From: Dermatemys mawii
Taxonomy: Eukaryota; Chordata; Testudines; Dermatemydidae
Reading direction: 5' to 3'
DNA length: 64,000 nucleotides
Assembly: GCA_007922305.1 (NCBI GenBank)
Contig: ML677358.1
Location: 15,521,564-15,585,563 of the forward strand
The notes under the pieces were generated by a model. It ran no database searches, was not told where the DNA came from, and saw nothing but the letters and a program-made list of their open reading frames with translations. A program made the position numbers and the translations under genes. Positions within the stretch are counted from its first letter, which is position 1; each line of letters starts with the position of its first letter. Of this stretch, positions 1-8,658 are shown piece by piece.

Positions 1-558
1 CCTTTGTCTTGCTGCCATCCAACTTTTCCTCATTAAAATGCAAACAAGGAGTTGAGAGCAGGACAGCCATGCACACATCTGGTAGAGAAAGATCACATAC
101 AAAACCCTGCTGTAATAGTCAGCTCCAACAAAATGAAATTACCCTGATTTGCAAGTGGAAAAATCACACAGCAGGAAATGTATTGAAATAGTATGTAAGA
201 CAAGGAAGTGATTCAGAACCCCATAGTGCAAACTCCCGTAGAGCCAAACCATTATCTGTTATGCAAACTGAATCAGATTACTCAGAGCAATCACTGCTCT
301 CTCCATTTTATTACAGCCTTGATGCTTGACTCCAATTTCCTCTCGTACATGCAGAATACGTGCATCTCTAGACAGGGCACTTTATTTGGATCATCTGGCC
401 TCCAGGAGTCTAACTGTATATTCTTTCTTCCTGCCTGAATTCTTCACTGTCACCCTGCAGCAAGGAATGTCTTGGGCTTAGGTAGCTCATCTCTTTTTGA
501 AATGAACAAATATACTTCCCCACTGGGAAAAAACCACATCACATAGTTCACTAATGCA
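1..558. other. unassigned non-coding DNA
   Basis: No gene, RNA or recognisable repeat is seen here. Open frames are short and have no family resemblance. Confidence 0.5.
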
Positions 559-1454
559 TGAATGCTGAAGAGGCTGATTTCATTGGGTGATCCCTCGTTC
601 TTATGTTATGTGAAGGGATAAATAAACCTTCCCTATTTACTTTCTCCATCCTATTCATGATTTTATAGACCTCTATCATATCCCCCATAGTCGTCTCTTT
701 TCTAAGCTGAAGAGTTCCACTTTTTCTTTAATCTCTCCTCATATGGAAGCTGTTCTATACTCCTCTTAGACTTTAAGGTCAGAAGGGACCATCGTGATCA
801 TCTAGACTGACCTACTGCACATTGCAGGACATAAAACCTCACCCACCCACTCCTGCAATAGACCTATAACCTATGGCTGAGTTACAGACATCTTCAAATC
901 ATGATTTAAAGACTTCAAGTGACTGAGAATCCACTTTGTCACTTCTGAGAATCCACTATTTACTCTAGTTCAAATCAGCAAGCGGCCCGTGTCCCACCTA
1001 CAGAGGAAATCTAAAGGCCTAGAGTCTCTGCCAATCTTATCTGGGGGAAAATGCCCTCCCAACTTCAGATATGGTGATCAGTTAGACCCTGAGCATGTCA
1101 TCAAGACCTACCAACCAGACACCTGGGGAAGAATTTTCTGTAGTAACTCAGAACCCTCCTCATCTAGTGTCCTATCTCTGGCTGTTGGAGATATTTGCTA
1201 GTAGCAGTCACAGATGGGCCACATGCTATTGCAGGCAATATCATCATCCCATCGCTTCCATAAACCTACCATACTCTGACTTGAAACCAGTTCGTTTCCC
1301 CCGCCCCCACTTCTCCCCTTGGGAGACTGTTGCAGAACTTCACTTCACTTCACTTCATGGTTAGAAATCTTAATCTAATTTCAAGCCTAAACTTGTTGAT
1401 GGACAATTTATATCCATTTGATCTAGTGCCATCACTGGCCCTTAACTCACATAA

Positions 1455-1455
<1 letters not shown>

Positions 1456-1492
<37 letters not shown>
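1456..1492. repeat. (CT)n microsatellite
   Basis: A nearly pure CT run inside the inner CR1. It produces the serine/leucine alternation in one open frame, which is not a protein. Confidence 0.95.
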
Positions 1493-1493
<1 letters not shown>

Positions 1494-1539
1494 CCCCCAA
1501 CCCCGGTCTTTACCTCACTTATGTATTTAGAGAAAGCCA

Positions 1540-2345
1540 TCATCTCTCGCCTCTGTCTTCATGTGGTTAGGCTAAACTAGCAAAACTCTTTAGGTCTTCT
1601 CTCATAAGCTGGGTTTTCCATTCATCTGATCATCCTAGTTAGCCCTTCTCTGAATTCATCTTTCTTAAACACGGGAGACCAGAACTGCACACAGCATTCC
1701 AGTGTCTCACCAGTGCCTTGCATAATGGTAATGACACTTCCCTATCTCTGCTGGAAATAGCTTGCCTGATGCATCCTAGAATTGCATTAGCCTTTTTTAG
1801 GCCACATCACATTGATGGCTCATAGCCATCTGGTGATCCACCAACAAAACCAGTTCTTTCTCATCCTCTGTCATTTTCTACTTATAGCAAAAATTCTTGT
1901 TGTTAGTTCCTAAGTGCATGAGTTTGCACTTTGCACTATTAAATTTCATCCCACTTCTATTATTGCAGTTTTTAAGGTCATCCAATTCTATATGTATGAT
2001 ATTCTGGTTCCCCTCCATATTGGCAATACCTCCCATCTTTGTGAAATCTGCAGATTTTATAAGCACACTCTCAATTTTTTGTGCCATGGTCATTAATGAA
2101 AATGTTAAGTAAGACTGGCCCTAAGACTGATCCCTGAGGAACACTACGAATAACCTCTCTTCAGCCTGGCAGTTCACCTTTCAGTGTGATCCATTGTAGT
2201 TTCCACTTTAACTAGTTCCTTATCTTTCAATTATCATATTAATCCTCATCTTCTCCAATGTAACTAATAATGTCCCATGTGGAACTGTAGCAAATCCCTT
2301 ACTAAAATCCAGGTTGATTAGCTCTACTGCATTTCCTCAAAGAAA
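1540..2345 (-). pseudogene. CR1 ORF2 (reverse transcriptase C-terminal part), inner copy
   Basis: The minus-strand translation, read in pieces across frames, contains the run typical of CR1 reverse transcriptase: SVPQGSVLGPVL near 2120-2145, a degenerate active-site stretch (SADFTKMGGI near 2040), and MKFNSAKCKLMHLG near 1915-1950. The usual YADD/FADD core is altered to SADF. Several stops and frameshifts interrupt it. In an intact element the protein would nick target DNA and copy CR1 RNA. This copy cannot. Confidence 0.75.
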
Positions 2346-2414
2346 GACATCAAGTTGGTCTGGCGCAATCTAATAATTTTTTGCCTTTGCCTTTTTTGCC
2401 TATATATAGAATGA

Positions 2415-2435
2415 ACTTCTGGTTGCTCCATCTCA

Positions 2436-2487
<52 letters not shown>

Positions 2488-2498
2488 CAACCAGAAGT
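2415..2498. repeat. perfect 20-bp inverted arms flanking a (GA)n run
   Basis: The left arm at 2415-2434 (ACTTCTGGTTGCTCCATCTC) is the exact reverse complement of the right arm at 2479-2498. Between them is AATA followed by about 20 GA units. The right arm is ordinary CR1 sequence that continues into GCAC, so the left arm is the extra, inverted copy. Confidence 0.9.
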
Positions 2499-2559
2499 GC
2501 ACTCTTTATTCAAGGTATGGGCATACGATGGATTGACAGAAGAGTAGAAGAGTATTATG

Positions 2560-3040
2560 CTATTTTTCTGTCTTATTATCTGTCCCTTCCCTAATGGTCC
2601 CTAACATTCTGTTTGCTTTTTTGACTGCCTCTGCACATTGAGCAGAAGTGTTCAGGCAACTAGCCACAATGACTCCAAGATCTCTTTCTTGAGTGGTAAC
2701 AGCTAATTTAGACCCCATCATTTTGAATGTGTAGTTGAGATTATGTTTTCCAATGTGCATCTTTGCATTTAGCAACATTGAATGTCATCTGCCATTTTTT
2801 CATCCAATCACCCAGTTACGTGAGATCCCTTTGTAACTCTTCACAATCAGCTTCGGCCTTAACTATCTTGAATAATTTTGTATTGTCTGCAGACTTTGCC
2901 ACCTCACTGTTTATCCCCTTTTCCAGATCATTTATTTTGAACAGTATAGGTCCCCGTACAGATCCTTGGGGAATGTTGCTATTTACTTGTTTCCATTATG
3001 AAACTGACCATTTATTTCTACCCTTTGTTTCCTTTGTGTT
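2560..3040 (-). pseudogene. CR1 ORF2 (reverse transcriptase C-terminal part), outer copy
   Basis: Reading the minus strand from 3040 down gives EVAKSADNTKLFKIVK (a decayed FADDTK active-site region), then a WMKKWQMTFNVAKCK stretch, then after one frameshift MHIGKHNLNYTFKM and TTQERDLGVIVASCLNTSAQ with KKANRMLG. These are hallmarks of the CR1 reverse transcriptase palm and thumb. The longest uninterrupted piece is 72 codons. At least one stop and one frameshift make it non-functional. Its continuation toward the element's 3' end is the block at 559-765. Confidence 0.8.
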
Positions 3041-3050
3041 ATAGTATGAT

Positions 3051-4773
3051 CATAAGGAATGCACTTGTATAGGGTACTCCTGGACCCTGCTGGATATGTA
3101 TGGGACTCGTATATGGTAGAGCTTAATCTGTCAGTGAAAGTTGCAGATGGGATACATGGGATATAATGTATGTTATACAAAGATCCCTTAAGTGGACATT
3201 CTTCATTTAAAAATTTGTGTGCAAACTTAACTCGTTTTTAACAAAGTGGATTTTTATTGGGAACATATATATGTTATTTTAGTCCCTAAATAGAAAAGAT
3301 CCTGAAATGAATTCTAGAACTATTTGCTAATGTTCATAAGTTTCCAAGCAATCAACAGAAATGTGACTTATTCAAAATGGAAAATGGATATCGCTCTCTC
3401 TCTTTTTATCTGTTTTCCATTTTTTTAAAGGGGTTTGTTTTTAAAGATCTATGTAGAGAAAATTTAATTAATCTTGTTCCAGCAGAACCTATTACCCTAT
3501 TACTCTTTAGAATGAAAAGTCTACAAAAATACTTGTCGGGATCTTTCATTAGTCCTCTAGGTTTGCCCCTCGAGTTAGTAATGGATTACAGCACAGCATA
3601 GCACTTCTTGTATTTAGAATCAAAGCTGTTTGATGTGTAACTAATGAAGTCTTCTTTAGTGAGGATGTATCTTAAGGTACTAATGCACTCTCCTGAGATG
3701 CTTTCTTTCACTTGCTCATTTCCCCATTTTTCATTTGCCTGTGAACTATATTTTTGTTCAAATAAATGCAGTCATGTAGGCTGATGTTGTCTGGAATAAC
3801 CCCTGCCAAGAGGGTTTTTTTTAAAAGCAAACAAACCACACAACAATAATTATTCTGGAGACAGCAGTGGGGGAAAAAATCTACGTCAGTGGGATTGTTT
3901 ACTGTATGTTTCAAACGGCTGAATGAACCCATAGTTTGCAAACCAAACTTTGCAACAACCAATTACAAAACGTGTTTCAGAATTCTATGGCCAAACTGAA
4001 ACCTCCTGTGCAGCTTTCAGCCATCTCAGAAGAGAAATAATCACATGCAGAATAACCTAAAATAATCTCCAGCTCCCAACCTCTCTGATCTGAGGAAATG
4101 TGGGAAGTGTCGGGGGAGAGGGGTCAAGGTACTTGAAGACAGTGTGCAATAATGGGAAAAGAACATGAAACGCTAGAGAGAACTGGTAGCTGCTTAGTGC
4201 TGCTACCTGGATGCTAGTAGAGGTTTACAAGAGAGTGTGACAGAATGCAAATGTGTGGTAGTGCAGCACTCGGCATTTATTTCAGTTCTATTAGACATGA
4301 CTTCCCCCTCCATGGGTGGAAAAACTTCTTGAGAAACTCATTGTGGTTTATGGAGCATGATCCCTTCAGCAGAGGGCTCTGGTTTGTGCAGAGGATAGGA
4401 AGGTTATGACCCCTCTAACCCTACAGATGTCCGAAGAACTATGGTGGAATCTGGATCCAGCCCATCCTTAAAGTGGATGAGGTGATATGACTTTGGAGCT
4501 TTTGTTCATCCTGTTGCCCTGCTCTTCAAATAGACTTAGATCTCATTACACACTGATTCTCCATAAAGCCTTATACTTAGCATATGGTCCCACAGCTGAA
4601 TGCTCACTCCATTCAGGTTTAGGCAGGATTCAGTTGGAGCAGGAGAGAAGAAATTTGTGGACTGTCCAGGGAATGGAGATAGCTCAGAAATGGAATCGTA
4701 ATAGAACAGACCTCAGGGCTGCTTGATGACCTGAGAGTGATCTGGGTTAGTTCTAACTCTATGGGATTCAAAC
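3051..4773. other. unassigned non-coding DNA
   Basis: AT-rich DNA with no open frame longer than about 85 codons and no repeat I can name. Confidence 0.5.
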
Positions 4774-4861
4774 TGAGGTAATATCTTTTATTGGATCAAC
4801 TTCTGTTGGTGAGAGAGACACGCTTTCAAGCTTACACAGAGCTCTTCTTCAGGTCTGATAG
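4774..4861 (-). repeat. interspersed repeat, family F (ACCAACTTCTGTTGGTGA)
   Basis: Reads GAGGTAATATCTTTTATTGG, then CAACTTCTGTTGGTGAGAGA, then AGCTTACACAGAGCTCTTC. The same family recurs at 16721-16891 (as a foldback) and 29230-29325 (opposite strand). Its class is not known to me. Confidence 0.75.
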
Positions 4862-5844
4862 CGATGCAACACTTAAGACCATCTGGCATGTTGTCAAAAT
4901 GCGAAGGCCAAATAAAAATACTGGAAATCAGCTAGACATCTGATATGAGATATGGATCTAAATATAATAAGTTGGTTCTTTCGCTTGTTCTTTATGCATG
5001 AATTTGAAATTCTTCCAGGAACCTTAACCTTGGATTGACAGAGGAGCTTGGAAGCTTCATATTACATCATTGGTTCTGCATTCATGCTCAGTCTATATCT
5101 ATATGTTTCAGATTCCTGATATCACTCCTGACACACTGCTAGAACTCCTTTCTTCCCCACTTTCATTTCCTAACTAGAGTTCCTTCAGTACTATAGAGCC
5201 ACTGCTTGGACTATGGCCAAGATTTCCAAAAGCAGCTAGGGACTTTGGATGCTTCAGTTTTCGGGCACCCACTTTGAGACACTATAAAGAGACCAGATTT
5301 TCCAAAAGCGCTGAGCACCGCTTTCTGAAAAATCAGGCCTTTGAAGATATCTGAAGTTGAACATTCAACATCACTAGTTAGTTCAGAAACTCTTGGCCCA
5401 TCTAGTTCACCCATAGAGCTGATGGGTCTCTGATACAATTATCATCGTTTAAACAGTGGATTTGTTTATTATACTTTACAAATAGAAAATACACCGTTAA
5501 TAGTCTCAGAGATCTGGAAGGGGTTTTGTTCTACCTTTTATGAAAGTGCCAACAATGATGTTGGGTATAAGAGGTCAACTTGTGCCGGTGTGTTGGTGAT
5601 CATGGTACTTCTGTAGATGGCTTATCCTCACATTAAACAATGGTAAGTGTGTATGATATCTCTTGACACTTAGTATCCAAACATGGCCTAAATCCTATTA
5701 TAAAATGTATTAGTGTTGCAGGCTGAATTTGCCTAAGTCTGAGTTATTGTCCTCTCAATACACCGAGTGTTAAAACAAAAGACACTATTTGTGGGCTGTA
5801 ATACTTTCAATTAATTTCAGTTGTTGGGCTTAGTGTATGGGTGC
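4862..5844. other. mostly unassigned; short repeat fragment at 5215-5350
   Basis: 5215-5350 resembles a common sauropsid short repeat marked by ATTTTCCAAAAG and AAATCAGGCC motifs. The rest shows nothing recognisable. Confidence 0.4.
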
Positions 5845-5935
5845 TGGGTGGTGTTGGTGGACTGTCATATACAGGAGGTCAGATGAGATGGTCTGGTGTT
5901 CCCTTCTGCCCCTTAAACTCTATGACTATGACTTC
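5845..5935 (+). mobile_element. CR1 3' tail fragment
   Basis: AGGAGGTCAGATGAGATGGT and GTTCCCTTCTGCCCCTTAAA with a CTCTATGAC end match the 3' end of the ACCTTAAAGTC CR1 subfamily. Only about 90 bp is present. Confidence 0.6.
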
Positions 5936-5942
5936 AGGCCCT

Positions 5943-6213
5943 GGTCTACACTGAAGGGAGGGGAATCAATCTAAGATATGCAACTTCACCTATGAGAATA
6001 GTGTAACTGAAGTTGACGTACTTAGACTGACTTACCGCAGCATCTTCACGGTGGTGAGTTGACTGCTGCCGCTCCCCCGTTGACTCCGCCGGCCCCTCTC
6101 ATGGCGGTGGAGTACTGGAGTCGATGGGAGAGCACTCAGGGATCGATTTATCGCATCTAGACTAGACACAATAAATTGACCCCCAATAGATCAATCGCTA
6201 CCTGCCGACATAC
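5943..6213 (-). mobile_element. non-autonomous DNA element, family A (GGTCTACACT ends)
   Basis: Starts GGTCTACACT and, in reverse complement, aligns along its length with 40746-41029: shared blocks include GATAAATTGATCC-like and GTCGACTCC-like runs and a CTTCA..TACACTATTC block. The far end (near 6213) is degraded, so only one terminal repeat is clear. No coding capacity. Confidence 0.7.
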
Positions 6214-6234
6214 CTTAGCATAGTAAGTCTGAAA

Positions 6235-6680
6235 TAGTATCAGAAATAGACAAATCAAGGAACACAGAGAAACAGAAACCTTTCCATATTGCTCCCAGGC
6301 CTCAAGCTAGAGAACAATGTTGCTCAAAATAGACCACATACAAAGGAAGAGAGGGGGAAATAAAATGGAGGAAGAATAAAACTCTCAAAACAAATAACAT
6401 AATGGAAATCTAATCACTAAGAGACTAAGAAGTAACGGGAAAAAAAGAACAATATTGCTCTAAAAAAGCAAAAGGACGGAAGCATGAAATGAAGAGGTGA
6501 TGCAAAGACAAAGATAGAAAGAGAAATATGACAAAAGGCAAAAAAGAAAAGAATAATCGAAAAGCCCTGAAGGCAAGAAGAATAAGCTGTACAAAAGTGA
6601 GAACAAAGGTTCTGAATAGAAAAGGAAGGTTAAAAACAGTGGAAAGAAAAAAAATACCAGGCAGGAAAATAAGAGCATAT
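6235..6680. other. purine-rich strand-asymmetric tract
   Basis: For about 440 bp the plus strand is dominated by A and G, with few T. This explains the long phenylalanine- and leucine-rich open frame on the minus strand, which I do not regard as a gene. No repeat family was recognised. Confidence 0.6.
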
Positions 6681-6714
6681 GCACATACAGATCTCTACTA
6701 TTATTATTATTATA

Positions 6715-6840
6715 CACTTATATTGTGGTAGTGCTTAAAAGCCTGATCTGGTTGGGCCCCATTGTGATCGGAGCTGTATAAAGATATAAGTGACAGTCAG
6801 TCCTTATCCAAAAGATCTTACAGCCTTATTGACCAGATGT
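6715..6840 (+). repeat. old interspersed repeat (GGCCCCATTGTG family)
   Basis: Follows a short (TAT)n. It contains TTATATTGTGGTAGTGC, GGGCCCCATTGTGATCGG and GCTGTATAAAGATA, matching an old amniote repeat by memory. A second degraded copy lies at 50565-50660. Confidence 0.5.
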
Positions 6841-7062
6841 AAGAAGCTGATTAGAGATACAGATGGATTGTGATGATTTGAGAGAAGTGAATAACAAATA
6901 AGAAAGCAAAGTCCCTAAGGAATTAGATCAGTGACAGAATTTCCTTATGCACAGAGCAAGGTGAAAATATGTGCCTGACTGTCCTCTCACTTACACTTGT
7001 CTTACATCACTGACTCCATTGACTCTGATAATTCCTAAGCTCCATTAATACCAGTAAGAAGG

Positions 7063-7447
7063 GGATGAAGCTTATTTAGTCTGCAGAAGAGAAGAGTGAG
7101 GGGGGATTTGATAGCAATCTTCAACTGCCTGAAGAGGGGGGTCCCAAAGAGCATGGAGTTCAGCTGTTCTCAGTGGTGGCAGATGACAGAACAAGGAGCA
7201 ATGGTCTCCAGTTGCAGAGCGGGAGGTCTAGGTTGGATATTAAGAAAAACTATTTCACTAGGAGTGTGGTGAAACACTGGAAAGGGTTACCTAGGTAGGT
7301 GGTAGAATCTCCATCCTTAGAGGTTTTTAAGGCTCTTGATAAAGGCCTGGCTGGGATGATTTAGTTGGGGATTGGTCCTGCTTTGAGCAGGGGATTGGAC
7401 TAGATGACCTCCTGAGGTCTCTTCCAACCCTAATTTCGATGATTCTG
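7063..7447 (+). mobile_element. CR1 LINE, 5'-truncated 3' end
   Basis: About 385 bp, starting in the last ORF2 codons (CTGCAGAAGAGAAGAGTGAG) and running through GTTGGATATTAAGAAAAACT to TTGGACTAGATGACCTCCTG and a GATGATTCTG end. This subfamily tail matches the SINE tail at 41420-41503. Confidence 0.9.
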
Positions 7448-7488
7448 TGTGTTTTAAGTTTGCAGGGGATTGTGGTTTTTTCAGCTTC

Positions 7489-7962
7489 AGAGCACATTAT
7501 GCTTCAACCACCATTCCAGGGAACATACATCCATGCTGATGACGGGTTCTGCTCGATAAGAATCCAAAGCAGTGTGAACTGACGCGTGTTCATTTTCATC
7601 ATCAGAGTCAGATGCCACCAGCGGAAGGTTGATTTTCTATTTTGGTGGTTTGGATTCTGTAATTTCTGCATCGGAGTGTTGCTCTTTTAACTGAAAAGAT
7701 GCTCCACACTTCATCCCTCTCATATTTTGGAGAGCACTTCAGATTCTTAAACCTTGGGTTAGGTGCTGCATTTATCTTTAGAAATCTCACATTGGTACCT
7801 TCTTTGCATTTTGTCACATCAGCAGTGAAAGTGTTCTTAAAGTGAACAACATGTTCTGGGCCATAACATGTTATATATGACATGCTATAACAAGAAATAT
7901 ATGGCAGGATGTGGGTAAAACACAGAGCAGGAGACATACAATTCTTCCCCAAGGAGTTCAGT
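7489..7962 (-). pseudogene. hAT transposase, middle part, inverted relative to 7990-8658
   Basis: The minus-strand frame includes GTNVRFLKINAAPNPRFKNL and, in an adjoining frame near 7500-7560, VISMDVCSLEWWLKH. These align with the contiguous minus-strand copy at 46081-46566 (NVRFLKIATALNPSFKNLKC and INMDTCPLEWWLKHEG). hAT transposases are cut-and-paste enzymes with an RNase H-like core and a C-terminal dimerisation domain. Here the chain stops at the WWLKH motif, just at the start of that domain, and the remainder is found on the other strand 430 bp away. Frameshifts are present, so it is dead. Confidence 0.8.
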
Positions 7963-7989
7963 CACAAATTTAATGAATGCATTTTTTTT

Positions 7990-8224
7990 AACTAGCGTCA
8001 TCAGCATGGAAGCATGTTCTCTGAAATGGTGGCCGAAGCATGAAGGGGCATATGAATGTTTAGCATATCTGACACATAAATATCTTGCAATCATGACTAC
8101 AAAAGTGTCACATGAACACCTGTTCTCACTTTCAGGTGACATTGTAAATAAAAAGGATGCAGCATTATCTCACCTAAATGTAAACAAATTTGTTTGTCTT
8201 ATCAATTGGCTGAACAAGAAGTAG
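7990..8224 (+). pseudogene. hAT transposase C-terminal dimerisation domain
   Basis: Reads VISMEACSLKWWPKHEG, then THKYLAIMTTKVSHEHLFSL, then SGDIVNKKDAALSHLNVNKF and INWLNKK before a stop at 8222. The W-W pair, the KYL..TT.vs.EhLFS block and the DIVNKK..L motif are the conserved features of the hAT family C-terminus, which mediates dimerisation. The open frame begins at 7973, but the homologous part starts near 7995, so the first codons are not transposase. Only about 75 residues of a protein usually over 500 remain. Confidence 0.85.
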
Positions 8225-8520
8225 GACTGAGTGGACTTGTAGACTCTGAACTTTTACATTATTTTGGTTTTGAGTTCAGTTATGTAACAAAAAATCTACA
8301 TTTGTAAATGTCACTTTCACAATAAAGAGATCGCACTACAGTACTTGTATGAGGTAAGTTGAAAAATACTATTTCTTTTGCTTATCATTTTTAGAGTATA
8401 AATATTTGTAATAAAATATAGTGTGCAGTGTACACTTTGTATTCTGTGTGGTAACTGAAATCAATATTTTGAAAATGCAGAAAAACATCCAAAATATTTC
8501 ATAAATTTCAACTGGTATTC

Positions 8521-8587
8521 TATTGTTTAACAGTGCAATTAATCACAATTGATATCTATTGTTTAACAGTGCGATTAATCACAATTA
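8521..8587. repeat. 36-bp tandem duplication in the hAT 3' end
   Basis: The unit starting TATTGTTTAACAGTGCAATT at 8521-8556 is repeated at 8557-8586 with one difference over the 30 bases present. The other hAT copy (45735 onward) has a single unit, so the duplication is private to this copy. Confidence 0.9.
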
Positions 8588-8658
8588 TTTTTTTAAATCA
8601 TGAGTAATTTTTTTGAGTTAATCGCATGAGCTAACCGCACTTGTAATCGACAGCCCTA

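Larger units (their letters stand above)
766..2368 (-). mobile_element. CR1 LINE, inner copy nested in the outer CR1
   Basis: On the minus strand this starts 5'-truncated near 2368 and ends near 766 in a CR1-type tail (plus-strand reading CTTAGACTTTAAGGTCAGAA). About 600 bp of 3' untranslated region (766-1400) lies beyond the ORF2 remnant. It belongs to a different CR1 subfamily from its host copy: the tail reads ACCTTAAAGTC, not the ATTCTATGATT tail seen at 7063-7447. No target duplication is evident, as expected for CR1. Confidence 0.7.
559..3050 (-). mobile_element. CR1 LINE, outer copy, split by a second CR1
   Basis: Two blocks, about 559-765 and 2369-3050, both on the minus strand, read as one CR1 element when the DNA between them is removed. 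The first block is the 3' end of ORF2 and what follows, including the reverse complement of the usual CR1 text near GAGGTCTATAAAATCATGAA. The second holds the reverse-transcriptase C-terminal region. The join lands where CR1 copies normally run on from a TTCCATACCCC-like to a TAATCATTTTT-like motif. The copy is 5'-truncated, as CR1 usually is, and carries stops and frameshifts. Recognition is by memory of the family. Confidence 0.75.
7990..8658 (+). mobile_element. hAT element 3' end with terminal inverted repeat
   Basis: Contains the transposase C-terminus (7990-8224), about 430 bp of 3' sequence, and a right end CGACAGCCCTA at 8648-8658. In reverse complement that end is TAGGGCTGTCG, matching TAGGGCTGTCAAGCG at the outer end of the copy at 45735. 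The left end of the element is missing. Confidence 0.85.

Noticed and set aside
6460..6717. 85-codon Phe/Leu-rich frame resembling a membrane protein
   Set aside because: It is the complement of an A/G-rich tract. The hydrophobicity follows from base composition.
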